Shown here: piece by piece, positions 1-11,189 of the stretch
Position numbering within the stretch: position 1 is the first letter of the stretch
Layout: each line of letters begins with the position of its first letter
Assembly (NCBI RefSeq): GCF_025698545.1
Contig: NC_068571.1
Span: 40,705,733 to 40,769,732 of the forward strand
Origin: Gossypium raimondii
Lineage: Eukaryota > Streptophyta > Magnoliopsida > Malvales > Malvaceae
Reading direction: 5' to 3'
DNA: 64,000 bases
Translations under genes and position numbers: made by a program
The notes under the pieces: generated by a model
Seen by the model: only the letters and a program-made list of their open reading frames with translations
The model's database searches: none
What the model was told of the DNA's origin: nothing

Positions 1-199
1 TAGCATATCCAGTTTCCAGTGCAGGAATCCTAAGCCTAAAATCAAAAGCATTCCTTCCAATGTATTGCAATGGGACCCATGTGAAAACATGCACTGCAGC
101 TTTCTGTTCTATTGGAAAATATGTGGGGGAAACAAAAAAGGCCTTGAATTTATTAAATACCATACCTGGATCTGGGTCTCTATGCTTTTGCAGTATCAT
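1..199 (-). CDS. Possible N-terminal coding segment, open at the window edge
   Basis: On the minus strand an ATG at 199-197 opens a reading frame of 66 codons with no stop before the window edge, preceded by an in-frame TGA. I do not recognise the product; it contains the stretch YIGRNAFDFRLRIPALETGY near its visible end. A 57-nt GT-AG segment (165-109) inside it keeps the frame whether spliced or not, but is short for a plant intron. Sixty-six open codons are only modest evidence in AT-rich DNA, so this may be a 5' exon of a gene lying to the left or a chance ORF. Confidence 0.3.
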   Translation of the reverse strand, partial: MILQKHRDPDPGMVFNKFKAFFVSPTYFPIEQKAAVHVFTWVPLQYIGRNAFDFRLRIPALETGYA

Positions 200-399
200 T
201 TCACATTCTTGAATATTGTTTCACTTCTCTACCATATTTTACCATATCTAGTCCTCTTTGGAGAGGCGATGCTAAAACTCTGGTTTGTATGTGACCCTAA
301 CTTATATCCTCATAATATCCCATATATATGTGTGTGCGTGTGTTTGACTTTGGGTTTCTCCATTTGTATCTCTGATCTATATATAATATTGTGAAACAG

Positions 400-1055
400 A
401 TTTATGTTGTAATTGGGATCTCCTACATATGTACATAGTATCATGCTCTTGCTGTATCTTATAATTATGAGCTTCAATAGTTCAATTATGAATCGTGATA
501 TGAGGCCAGGCCATTAAGAAAGCAAAGTAAAAAAAAAAAAAATGAATGGCAATGATATTGCTCGAGAAATATATATATATATTTTCCAGGTTTGCTTTGA
601 CAATCATTTAGAACCCCCATTGATCCCTGGCAACCCTTCTTGTAAGAGATCCAAAAAACCAGCAACCAATGTCCAAGGAGTGGAGCACAACATGGGGTAC
701 ATGGCTTAAAACCAGACACCCCAACAATGTCTCCTTTCGGACATGAAAAATTATTATTATAACATTTTCTTTTACTTATAAAACAAACAACAACGAAAAT
801 TCATGGAAATATAATAATAAAAACACATTTGGATACTGATATCAAATGGCATATCCCTCCTTTGAGTCCATGTAGTAAACCACGTGGTTTGATGCATCAA
901 AGAGGAAAAAAGCGATCGAGTAAACGAGATTTGTTTTGTATATAGTTAGTTAATGGGTGACGCTAGCTTTTAGTAAGAGTAAAAGTGACTTCACCCTCTC
1001 AAGAAAAATAAATAATAATACTAACAGGTAAGCTAGAAAGAGACTTTTTATTTAT
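400..1055. other. Intergenic region, no gene seen
   Basis: AT-rich sequence between the left edge and the SMR promoter. It holds short homopolymer and AT runs. I see no coding or RNA gene here. Confidence 0.5.
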
Positions 1056-1063
1056 TATATATA
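1056..1063 (+). promoter_or_regulatory. Putative TATA box of the SMR gene
   Basis: TATATATA lies about 420 bp upstream of the SMR start codon, followed by a CT/GA-rich stretch (around 1190-1220) typical of plant 5' leaders. The implied leader is long and contains several upstream ATGs (1241, 1247, 1252, 1306, 1353, 1461). Confidence 0.4.
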
Positions 1064-1479
1064 GAGATATAGAGATAGGATGTGAAAGAGAAAGATTTGT
1101 GTGGGTGTGATTATATGGTGCTGCATTGGATCCTTCACCAAAGAGTGTTTTCAAAGCCTATATCTGTTTTGCTTTCTTCATCACAAACATCTTGAGAGAG
1201 AGAGAGAAAGAGCTAAATTCCAAAGAAACAATCAAGAAAGATGGTGATGTGATGAAGTAGCGCCCCTTCCCATCTTTTCTTTCTTCCTTCTCTTCCAGGC
1301 TTTTCATGCCTTGGGTTTTAGGGTAACTACCAAGTACTTCTTGTCTTTTTCAATGCAGATGATCATCTCTCTTTCTGATCTCGATCCTAGAGCTCATTTT
1401 TCTTGATTAGACTTGAAGATTTTTTTTTTTTGGGAGAGGGGGGGGGGGCTTGGTTTCTTCATGTACGGGAGCTAAATTC

Positions 1480-1989
1480 ATGGGTGTGTCGAATTCAGAG
1501 ATGTTTCTCACTGAGAAAGATCTAAGCAGTAGCATGGAAATCGGTTTCTTGGTTAGACGACGCCCTCCTTTAGTGTTACAACAAGGAGATGAATGTCAAA
1601 TTACGACTTTCCAAGACGATGACGATAAGCCTCAGCAGCAAAAAGAAGAAAGACTAGGACAAGATCAACAACAAGACAAATGCAAGACGTTGAAGATGGC
1701 TCCTTTGGAGTTAAAATTGCCATCTCCAAAGGTTGATGATGAGGAAGATGGAAACAACAATGGGTTCAAGACTCCAACTTCTTCGGACCATAAAATTCCT
1801 GTCATCCTCAAGTGCCCACCTGCACCAAGAAAACCAAAATCTCTCCCCATTTTACCCAAACGAAAAGCCTTTGGCCGTCGAATCCTGCTTGATTTTACTA
1901 AAGAGATGGAGTCTTTATTTCCTCCGGCTCTTCTTGCAGATCTAGGGAACAAGATTAAGAAAGTCAGACAAGGAAGTGACTTCAACTGA
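1480..1989 (+). CDS. SIAMESE-RELATED (SMR) cyclin-dependent kinase inhibitor
   Basis: Single-exon 169-residue protein. SMR proteins are small plant-specific nuclear inhibitors of CDK-cyclin complexes that restrain mitosis and promote endoreduplication, often under stress or developmental control. The diagnostic core is visible: TPTSSDHKIP (about residues 98-107) followed by CPPAPRKPK (112-120), then a basic stretch and a hydrophobic FTKEMESLFPP segment (139-149) near the C-terminus. The N-terminal half is acidic and Gln-rich, as expected for a largely disordered protein. I chose the ATG at 1480; the frame is open upstream to 1450 but contains no ATG, and the ATG at 1461 is in another frame and stops after four codons. 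The family paralogue (SMR3/SMR9/others) cannot be decided by eye. Absence of introns fits the family. Confidence 0.85.
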   Translation: MGVSNSEMFLTEKDLSSSMEIGFLVRRRPPLVLQQGDECQITTFQDDDDKPQQQKEERLGQDQQQDKCKTLKMAPLELKLPSPKVDDEEDGNNNGFKTPTSSDHKIPVILKCPPAPRKPKSLPILPKRKAFGRRILLDFTKEMESLFPPALLADLGNKIKKVRQGSDFN

Positions 1990-4329
1990 TGTTATAATAT
2001 ATATATAGATATCATGTATTTCTGTGAAGAATTTAGAATCATGTTTCTTTTTCTCTCTTCATCAATGCTATATTCAGCTTCAATATTTCAACGAATTAGC
2101 TTCTGTTAATTTATGTTCCTCCCCCCCCCCCCATGTTTTTGGGTGTTTTTAACAGAACCCTGATCTAAAAAACATAAAGATTCATCAAGTTGAAGTAGAA
2201 AATCATCATGGGTTTGAGCTTTGGATTCTTGGGGGTTCCTTTTTTGTCTGCTTTCCCCATAGACTTTGGGTTCTCTATGTCAAAGCTTTTGAATGGAGTG
2301 AAAATGGAGTCTTCTTTTGTGATAGAATGTGGCATTGACTTTATTTTGAGTTGAGAAAATGGGGTTGCCATTGACTTTCCCAAGAGAAGCAAACATACTC
2401 TTGTTTTTACCAGTTGGGTGAGCAAACCCAAGTGGGATATTCTCTCTGATCACAAATTATCCTGGCAGTAAATAATAGATGCTTTCCCTAAATTCAAGGA
2501 AGTTTTTTTCCCTTCTAAGTATAAAAATAAATAAAACACAGTATACATTGTGATCCAAAGAATAATATAAATATATTTAAATAATAAAGAAAATATTAAA
2601 ATTGATATAAATATATGTTCGCTCTTAGTTAATAAAGAACTGAAAATGATAGTTCATGTTTTGCTTTATGACAATACATGATCACCATCTCGTTTTCAAC
2701 AATAAAAGGTACATTCCCGAAAGGAAGTAATTTCTTGGAATTGCAACAGATCTACTTTCATGTTAATTTTATTGAGCTTAATGATTCATGCTATATTATT
2801 ACTATATATTTGACATTTTGGACTTCATATATACATGTTGGTATTCGATACACATAAGAATTTATAAAATGGGGCATTTGGGTTTTCTTTAGTTTTTCAA
2901 AATGTATCAGTACTACATTCTTCAGAAAAAAAAAAGGAAAAGATGAAGAGGGTACCGTTCTGTGAGATTTGGTACAAGCAAAGCCTGCAAGCTAAGGTGT
3001 TGTTAATACAATAACATTCTTACAGGACATACGAAGCTATGTATATTACCCCACTGGAGTATTAGAAAAATGAATACAAAGTAAAAAATAGCCAGCCATA
3101 CTCATCACCTTCCTGGAAACAACCTGATAATAATGATTAAAAGGGATAGTATATTACTGCGTGCTACTGCTAGCTTTTTTGTCGTAGGGTTTTCAATTCC
3201 TGACAGATAATCTGTCAGAAATTGTGTCCCCTGCAAGCTATGAATGGATGGACCTTGGAATATTGTCTAATTAGCTCAAAACTTAGCCCAAAACAGAAGG
3301 ACAATAGCTAACCAAAGCAAGATCATCAGCTAAATACTTCATGGCTAGCCCATGTAACCCATCCCTAGTTGATTCTCACAATGGTTAGCCAACTTGTGGG
3401 TTTGCCCCAATGATAAAAGCCGAAATTGAGTTTGGGACCCTTGCATATTAATGATATGGTCTGATGACATTGCAGATACAATGAAAACAGCACTTAATTG
3501 GGTTCCTTGAGACCCATATATTGTGGGGTCTTAAAACTTGAAAACTTGGGCTGACACTACTGTTTTTGTGGACCAAGGGGAAAAAGGTACATACCTGATT
3601 GAGATTTGGACGATCAAAGACTTTAAGTATGTGCTTTGTTATTGCCATCCACCAAGGCAAAAGTTGACCACTTGGCCCCTTACCCTTCCACTTCCTTGGA
3701 TCCTCCTTTGTATGAATTCCTTGTATGACCAAATTAGTCTTAATATTTTTGCACCCAATTGACAAATAAAACTTATGTGAATTCGTGATTTTAACGTATA
3801 CCGATAAATTTTGCTCTGTTTGCTGGTCACAAAGTTTCAAGTTTACAACATTTATAATCAATGGCAAGCATCTTACAGTGATGAAGAACATAGTTAAATG
3901 CAAGTTGGGTATATTAAGTAAAATTTCAAGGACAAACATCTGAACTGCCCGTGGAGCCTTTATCTTCTGATTACAATTTTTATTTTATTCAAAGTACATA
4001 ATGATTTTGTTTTTGTTTTCTTTTGCAAAGCAAAGTGAAAGAATGCTTCCAAATGACAAGACTCTTTTACTCATTTTATTTCCTTTCTTTGACTATCTTC
4101 AGCTTGTTTTTACTCTTGTCCTTTCACCCTATCTCTCTCTCTGACATGTAACGAATGTTGTTTTTCAAAGTCCATATATATGAACATCTATAACCAGTTC
4201 ACTTTACTTGCTTTAATTTGGTTATTAATCTATAGTTTTTAGGGTTTTTCTTTTCTTGGTTCAGTTATCTCATATCTACTTTTAGTAAAGATCAATCAAG
4301 TCACACTCACAAAGTACTTCAGCAGAGAC
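1990..4329. other. Intergenic region, 3' flank of SMR and promoter of the next gene
   Basis: About 2.3 kb with the SMR 3' UTR at its left end and a poly-C run near 2120. No recognisable gene, RNA or transposon was seen. A 163-codon minus-strand ORF at 3448-3939 resembles nothing I know and was not accepted. Confidence 0.5.
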
Positions 4330-6075
4330 ATGGCTCATCAGGTAATGCTTGTCTTCTCTCTGGTTATTCTCTCATGGGTTGTCTCTTATAGTTGTGGGGT
4401 GTCTATTTTTCTTCTTTAAATTCCTCTATCATATTAATGTGTGTGTGTCTACTTGCTGTTTGTCATATTGTTGATGTTAGTACAGTTATATGATAAGTTG
4501 GTTTTTTATTTGATAGCAGGAAGAAGGTTGGCCCCTGGGATTGCAGCCCCTGAATGTGAGAGTTGGGTTGCCTGGAAGAAACCATGATTACTCAGGATCA
4601 ATATCATTCAACACTATACTCACTGGTTCCCCAACTTCCTCCACAGCTTCCTCTTCAGATTTAGACACAGAGGTCAGTGAGTGACTCAGTCTCACTGGAA
4701 AAACTAGACATATTTTGGTTGTAATTTTGCTTAGATTGGTACAATTTCAGTGGTCTTGTCTTGGGTTTTTGTTTTTGCTTTACCACTGTAGCCTTTTTGG
4801 TTTTTTCTTGCACAAACATGCTTGCTAGTTTTACCGGAGAAATGCATTTCTTTTTGTTGATTTTTCTTGTCTTCTGTTGTAGGGTAGTAAACTAATACCC
4901 AATTTGCAACAACATTGAGTAGTGCTATTAGATGATTTCTTTATTTGGTAGGGCAGTAAAATCTCCCCTTTCTCTTGCTTCATTGAACAAACTGTTTTTG
5001 ACAAATTTGCTAAAAGTAAACGGAGTGGGTTCTTAAGAGGTAGCATCAAACAAGTTTGGGATTCAAGTCCTAGCATTGGTAGTACCCCTTTTCTCTATCC
5101 GAGCTCTGCGGTTGGGGTTGTCATGTGGAGCCTGATTTGGTGCTTTCTGTCATAGTTTTAAGATTGAAGTGCTGCTATTAGGTGTTTTTGTTTCATAGGT
5201 GAGGTCTTAAGCTACCGGCACTTAATAATTGCAATCAGCAGTAGCCGGCATTGACTTTATCTGTAATGTGCTGGTGCTGGTGATTACACATTAATCATGT
5301 CAACTCACTCATTTATACTGCTGCTGCTGGTGATTACACATTAATCATTTATCTGATGAAGCACATAATTTGACCAAAATGTGATGAGATTTTATGTAAA
5401 GAAGTGAAAATTTATGGTAATGATACATTTGGCTAGTTGTTTATTTCATGATATTTGGTGTAATTATTTGAAGAAGGGTCCTAAGAATACCGCGTATAAA
5501 GCAACTTGCTTCTAGTGATTTCTGCAGGTGGATTTGTAAGTTGATTTGTACATTGTTTTACCAATATCTCTTGTTTGCTTGATTGTCAGTCAACTGGTTC
5601 CTTTTTCCATGATAAGAGCATTACGCTTGGGAGCCTAATCGGGGTTTCTAGCATCTGGGAACTCTCGAAAAGATCCATAAGAGGAAGGAAAGCTGAAGCA
5701 ACAAGAGAAAAACGAAACAACAGATCAAAAGTTTGGCTGTTTTCACTATGTTCAAGGGATAATACCGATGCTGAGAATGTTAATAATGCAAACAATGCTC
5801 CATCACTCGGCCACTTCCTCGCGGTGGAAAGAAGAGCAGCCAGTGGATATAGAAGGAACCACGGTCCTACAGTCAATGGACCTGACGAACTTGCCCTGCA
5901 GGCTCAACCCAATATAGAATCAAACTCCCTATTCATTAATGGCTGCATCGCTCCTCCTCGAACAAGTTCATGCCATGTTGCAGATGCTGAGACTCAAAAG
6001 AAGGGCCGACTAGATAATGATGGTAACAGTAATGGAGTTCCAATTCTGCTTTCATGCATGTGTGGACAACCCTGA
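4330..6075 (+). CDS. Plant-specific protein of unknown function, three exons
   Basis: Coding exons 4330-4341, 4520-4672 and 5590-6075 join in frame through GT-AG introns to a 216-residue protein. The first exon encodes only four residues (MAHQ). The N-terminal third has the conserved signature EEGWPLGLQPLNVRVGLPGR, then a serine-rich SGSISF...TGSPTSS...SDLDTESTGSFFHDKSITLGSLIG block, and the protein ends in LLSCMCGQP. I recognise this as an uncharacterised land-plant family with several Arabidopsis members (I believe At3g03170/At5g17350 types). There is no signal peptide or membrane helix, and no biochemical function is known to me. The basic segment after residue 80 (RSIRGRKAEATREKRNNR) could be a nuclear signal, which is inference. 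Confidence 0.8.
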
Positions 6076-6945
6076 ACCCTTCCCTCTATTTATGCATTTG
6101 CATCTCATTATTTCTGATGATTCAATTTGGTATGCTTTAGGGGTTAGGGAGGACTAAGCTTTATTCTCTTTGTCATATATTACTGTTTGTTTTTCCTTTT
6201 TCTTCGGTTTTTAAAGCTAAACTGAATCAATCTTTTCATGAAGCTCCTTTTCCTACAAACTCTTTAGGTTTTTTATATAGTAATATTAAATACTTTTTCG
6301 ATGCTTGAATGTAACCATGGGCCATCACCATCAAGCATAACAAACAAGTAGGTACATGGTTCGTGTCCTATATATTAAAAAGAACAAAACAAAAAACAAA
6401 AGCATTTGTTATTATATAAAAAGCTAAAAAGGCAAAGGCCAGCTAAAAATGGAGCCTTTGGCCCTTGCTCTAAGTTTTGATGTCCCGCCCCCCCTCCCCC
6501 CATTGATTTGCCTTTCCTTTCACTCATTGGCCCTACTATACTCCAACTATCTACTTCAAATCTTCTTCCACGTCATTCTCACCTTTTTTCCCCCTTTTCT
6601 TAAGTATACTTTTCACACTAATTAATCATTTGTAAATTAAAACATTCAAGTATAAAAATTGAATCTTTAGTAGCATTGTTCATCTCAGTCTCAAGTAAAC
6701 AAAGATTACAACAAAATAAACCAAACTTACAAACCCTAACAAAATAACCCTAAGCAAACTCACTTCTTTGCTTATGTAGCAGATGGACCTCACCTATTTC
6801 ACATGTACATAGACCAAATGAGTCCAGTCCTAACCATGATTGCTTGATTTTTTCTCTCTGCCCTTTTTTATTTTCCTTCGTTGTGTGAAAAGGAATGTGA
6901 CAATCTGAAACTTTCAATAAGCAATGGCTGACAAAGTGCCAAGTT
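6076..6945. other. Intergenic region between two convergent 3' ends
   Basis: This holds the 3' UTRs of the unknown-function gene (+) and of XBAT31 (-). A GC-rich cytosine run near 6485-6500 and AT-rich DNA are seen, but no further gene. Confidence 0.5.
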
Positions 6946-9349
6946 TCAAGTCTTATCAATCCATTCATTTTCTGCAGCAATCCTTCCTGAGCTACGGCCA
7001 CCAATCTTGCTGAATGAACCTATTGCGGATAAACTTTTAAAGCTGCTGCTTCCCTCACTGAAATTCCTTGGCTTTCTTGATTTTCTTGGCTTTGAAGTAC
7101 TATCTTCTCCAGTAAAGCGATTGGTATTGTCATAACATTTCATCTTGGCTACCACCAGTCGGACAATGGTGCACCGGCAAAAGGGGCATACCAGGGTTGT
7201 TAGGCTTGCAGTCACAGGGTTTGGCTTGTTGTGACAGCACAAGGCAACTGTGCATTGTGCACACATCTGGTGGCCACAGTCTTGAACTTCAATAGTGCAG
7301 AGCTGCTCAAAGCATATACAGCATACTTCAGTATCGCTAGCCTGCACCAAATAATTCCACAGTGAATATATCAACTCCATTATTGCCAAATGGAAACTAT
7401 GTTCAAATTTTACTAGCATAACAGAAACCTAGCAGTCGATTGCTAAAGAGTAGGGTCAATGCAAAAACGGATATCCTAAAGTATGAAGTTTATGCTGTAA
7501 ATTGGTATAGCCTCAAGACTTTGTATTACATCTCAATTTCGTAATGGACTGAACTAATATGATGCCAAGAGGAGCACCATTGAAAACCTAGCTTGAAGGG
7601 CTAGTCTATACATTTTAAGGAATACCTCAGAAACACTGTCATCTAACCCTGAGTCAGAATGTGAGGGTGATGGAAGTGAGTAAGCTGTTCCCTTTAAGAT
7701 GTTCTTTTCCCTTTCCCGGTTTGCCTCCATTAAGGCCTGTTCTAATAGTGATTTTGCCTCTTCATTAAGCTCGGTAATGAACTTTAAAGTTGCTGGCCAG
7801 ACAAGAGGTTCTGCTGATGAAGGATTTAGAAGAGCTGCACAAGCTCCATGTTTGTGTTTTAGCGCAACGACAAATGATATTCTCCTGTAAAGATATGAAC
7901 ATAGCAAAAACGATTATACACCAAAAGATAGATACAAGAACAAGATCAAAATCTATAGCCGAAATAATTATCTTGGTAAGAGAAAATGAATGAAACAAAG
8001 GATCAAGGCCTGGGAATAAAAAAGCATGTAGATATCCATACATGTAAATAATAAAATTAAACTGTACCCAGATGCATCTCTTTGAAGACGATCTGCACCC
8101 CAAGCCAACAACATACGAATGCAATCAAGAGAGCCCCCTCTAGCAGCCAAATGAAGAGGAGTGCTTCCTGGGAAACTGAAAAAAGCAACAAATTTTCAGT
8201 CATTTTTCCAAGCAATCATTCTATCCATCTGACCAAAAAAAAAAAAAACAAAATAAATACAGATACTCATGAATTATCAACTTAACATGAATTATTATTA
8301 CCCATATCGACCAGTTGATGCACAAACAAGAGCACCATTGTATAACAGGATATGTACGCATTCAGGCTGCTTCCGGCGTGCTGCTAAGTGCAAGGGAGTG
8401 GCTCCCCTACCATCTCTTATATTCACAAACCGTGCATATCCCCTGATATCAAATCCAACAAAAGATATACATATAAGATCAAATGAAAACAGAGATTTCT
8501 ATCCACATGAATCAAAAAAAAGTCAAGCAATCTTGAAAGAAACAAAAGACCACCATGAAACAGCAACAGGGCTAGATTGAGCAGCAGAGAGGATGGCTTG
8601 AAGGCAGTCAGAGTGACCATAATAGGCTGCATAGTGTAAGCAAGTTCTTCCATGAAGGGAATCAAACATTAATATCTGAAAATCAAACATAGTATCATTG
8701 TAATCAAAAGAATTTCAAACACATATAAATGGATTATTTTGCAAAATTCAGGGAAAAGACAAAGAAGAAAAATCACTTACATTTGCCCTAGCTTCAATGA
8801 GCCTCTTCACACAGGAGGTCTTCCCATGCATTGCAGCCAACATAAGTGGAGTCTATAAACATTGAAAAGGAAACAAAATAGAAAACTAATTATAGAGAAT
8901 AGATAGATAACCAAAAAAAAAGAAAGAAAAGTAAGTAAGCACTTTCCAAAAATAAAACTACCTGCTTGTGACGATTCACTACATCCGGATTCACGGATTT
9001 CTCCAAAAACATGGCCAAAATCTACCAAAAAAAACCATCTTTACATCAAGGGAATGAAACCATATATGGATTCAACAAACCAAAAAGCCAAAACCATGGT
9101 AAAAGAAGTTAGAATAAAACTTAACCAAAAAAAAGTTTATCTTCAAAAACCTCCAAAGGGACAACCCACCTCGATCTGACCATTAGCAGCTGCTATATGA
9201 AGAGCAGAGTGGCGATCATAAACAGTTGTGTGATGCGAAAGATTGGGTTCTCTCTCTAACAAAGTTTCCACAGTTTCAAAGTCTCCAACTTGAACTGCAG
9301 TAAACAATTCATTCTCTTGACTCGCTACACAACTCAGCCCCTGACCCAT
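6946..9349 (-). CDS. XBAT31: Ankyrin-repeat RING E3 ubiquitin ligase, XBAT31-like
   Basis: Eight coding exons on the minus strand: 9349-9170, 9021-8962, 8852-8781, 8675-8554, 8442-8302, 8175-8068, 7884-7626 and 7341-6946. All have GT-AG junctions with continuous phase and give 445 residues. The N-terminus MGQGLSC could be N-myristoylated or palmitoylated (inference). Ankyrin repeats run from about residue 15 to 270, with typical TPLHLAA motifs. A C3HC4 RING finger lies at 321-369 (C321, C324, C336, H338, C341, C344, C366, C369), followed by a Ser-rich tail ending in SGRIAAENEWIDKT. This order and the tail match Arabidopsis XBAT31 rather than XBAT32/33. The family transfers ubiquitin to targets; Arabidopsis XBAT31 is reported to act on ELF3 in thermoresponsive growth. 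All RING ligands are present, so the gene looks functional. Confidence 0.92.
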
Positions 9350-9387
9350 CTTTCAAAAGAGCAAAAGGTTTTCACTTTCCCCACCGG

Positions 9388-9680
9388 ACGTCAGCTAGGC
9401 CTCCCGGTGGTGGCAATTGTATGGTGGCCTGGCCTTTGTCTTAATTTGGCAAAAAAAAAAGAGTTCACATTTATTAAGTAGTTGCCTTCTGAAAGCGACT
9501 GATGGGATATAGAGAGCCTTATTTTATAGATTTTGGTGACGGAGTGCTTTTACAATATTAAATGCTATAATTGGAGTTGAAGTTTTTTTTGTAAAGAGAT
9601 AAACGATATGTTTGGGACCATGAACCTTTTTTCTTTTTTCATTTTGGTACAGAGGACGATGAATTTCTAGATCTCTGCAA
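9388..9680 (+). repeat. Left arm of a 0.3 kb inverted repeat at the XBAT31 5' flank
   Basis: This segment covers the 5' UTR and promoter of XBAT31 and is about 80% similar by eye to the reverse complement of 10431-10712. Shared landmarks include CTTATTTTATAGATTT, TTCATTTTGGTACA and GAATTTCTAGATCTCTGCAA. The homology continues up to about 40 bp from the start codon. Confidence 0.85.
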
Positions 9681-10430
9681 ACGGCTAATTACCGTGACTA
9701 TGGGTCATCCCACAAGGGAATAAGAATATGCAAAGGTAGGAGTAGCTTAATATCTACAAAGAATGAATGCTGTGCTATGCTATGCTATATAGATAGATAA
9801 CTCATGGTTCACAAAGGATCGCTGCTCTGCATACCAAACACTCCTTTTCTTTATTAATGTTTAATTTACCTATAATTTCTGAGAAAAACATATATCATCC
9901 TAATTATTACAATAATAAAAATGTGTTGAATTCTCACTTTTATTCTCTTTTAATTTATGCACATGGATATCATAAAATCATCAATAGGATTCCAAATTTT
10001 GAAGGGTAATTTGTTAGTTGATTAGCCATCTTTTCATAAATTTGTTTCACTAAAGATTAAGCATCCTTAGGCTGAATTTTATGATTTTCACATTACTGTT
10101 AGGCTTTATGACTTCTGCCAACTTATGCACGTTTTTCTTCATCTTATGACTCAAGTAGTAATGATATTGGGCTAAGTTTTCCATAATTCACTCTAGTTCT
10201 AACCAATTACACCCATTCTTTCTTTTCTCTTTGGACCAAAAATAACAACAACAATATGAATTCTTAATTAAAATGGTAAAGTAAAAGTAGTGTTAAATTC
10301 AAATATCATCCACAAGATATTATTAATATGATAAATTAATTTAATATTTCTAAAATTAAAATTAAAATGATTTCATTACATTATATTAATATAAATTTAA
10401 AATTTAAATAAAATAACAAAATATTTTTGC
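9681..10430. other. Spacer of the inverted repeat, no gene seen
   Basis: 750 bp of very AT-rich DNA between the two arms. It contains CTATG repeats near 9770-9790 and no recognisable coding potential. Confidence 0.5.
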
Positions 10431-10712
10431 AGAGATCTAGAAATTCATGGTCCTTGTACCAAAATGAAAAAAAAAAAAGCTCATGATCCCAAAAATATCG
10501 TTTATCTTTAAATTAAAACACTCCAATTAATGAATTTAATATTGGAAAAATGCTCAGTCATCCAAATCTATAAAATAAGGCTCTTTGTATCCCATTACTC
10601 GCTTTTGGAAGACAACTAATTAATAAATGTGAACCCCCCCTTTTTTTTTTTTTCAAATTAAGAGAATCACCAAGCCAGCATCCAACTGCCACCAGTAGAG
10701 GCTTAGTTCACG
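10431..10712 (-). repeat. Right arm of the inverted repeat (second copy of the XBAT31 5' flank)
   Basis: Reverse-complement homologue of 9388-9680. Numerous substitutions and a few small indels show it is not a recent duplication. It would place a copy of the XBAT31 promoter region facing right, toward 10.7 kb, where no gene remains. Confidence 0.85.
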
Positions 10713-10759
10713 TTGGTAAACCATCTTAGCATTGAAACCTTAGCATTCTAGAGTCAAAC

Positions 10760-10803
10760 CGGTATAAAGTACAAAGGATGAAGGTATAAAGTACAAAGGA
10801 TGA
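10760..10803 (+). repeat. Short tandem duplication, two 22-bp copies
   Basis: The unit GGTATAAAGTACAAAGGATG plus two bases occurs twice head-to-tail. No function is evident; it sits in otherwise unannotated DNA (10713-11190). Confidence 0.7.
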
Positions 10804-11189
10804 AGAACTGGAAAGAATTGAAAAAAAAATTTAGCCATGACATATGCCGATGTTGAAATTGAAGATCCACATATCGTAACACGTCGTAACCGTATGGTAA
10901 GACTCAAACCTTTGCCATTTTAATTAAGATTTTCCCATTAAATGCTTAGTTACAGAATGAATAACAAGAACAATTTGCTCACAACAAATTTGCATTAAAA
11001 TAAGTTCTCGCCGAATAAGGAATGTGCTCCGTTAATCTCATTCCTAGAACTAAAACAAGTCTTCTTTTTAAATAAGCGTATAATGGCTTGCTTTAATTAC
11101 AACCAATGTGAATCTCTAACTCCCTGAATTTAGATCTGATTAAATGCTAAAGTTACATATTTTATGTAATTAAATTGGTTAATTTATGA

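Noticed and set aside
109-165. A 57-nt GT-AG intron inside the left-edge frame
   Set aside because: Too short for a typical plant intron, and the frame reads through it without a stop.
65-394. 109-codon plus-strand ORF at the left edge
   Set aside because: Hydrophobic, low-complexity translation of AT-rich DNA; the minus-strand open frame is slightly more convincing.
3448-3939. 163-codon minus-strand ORF, the longest unexplained one outside transposons
   Set aside because: No family resemblance, no splice or promoter context, composition like translated AT-rich intergenic DNA.
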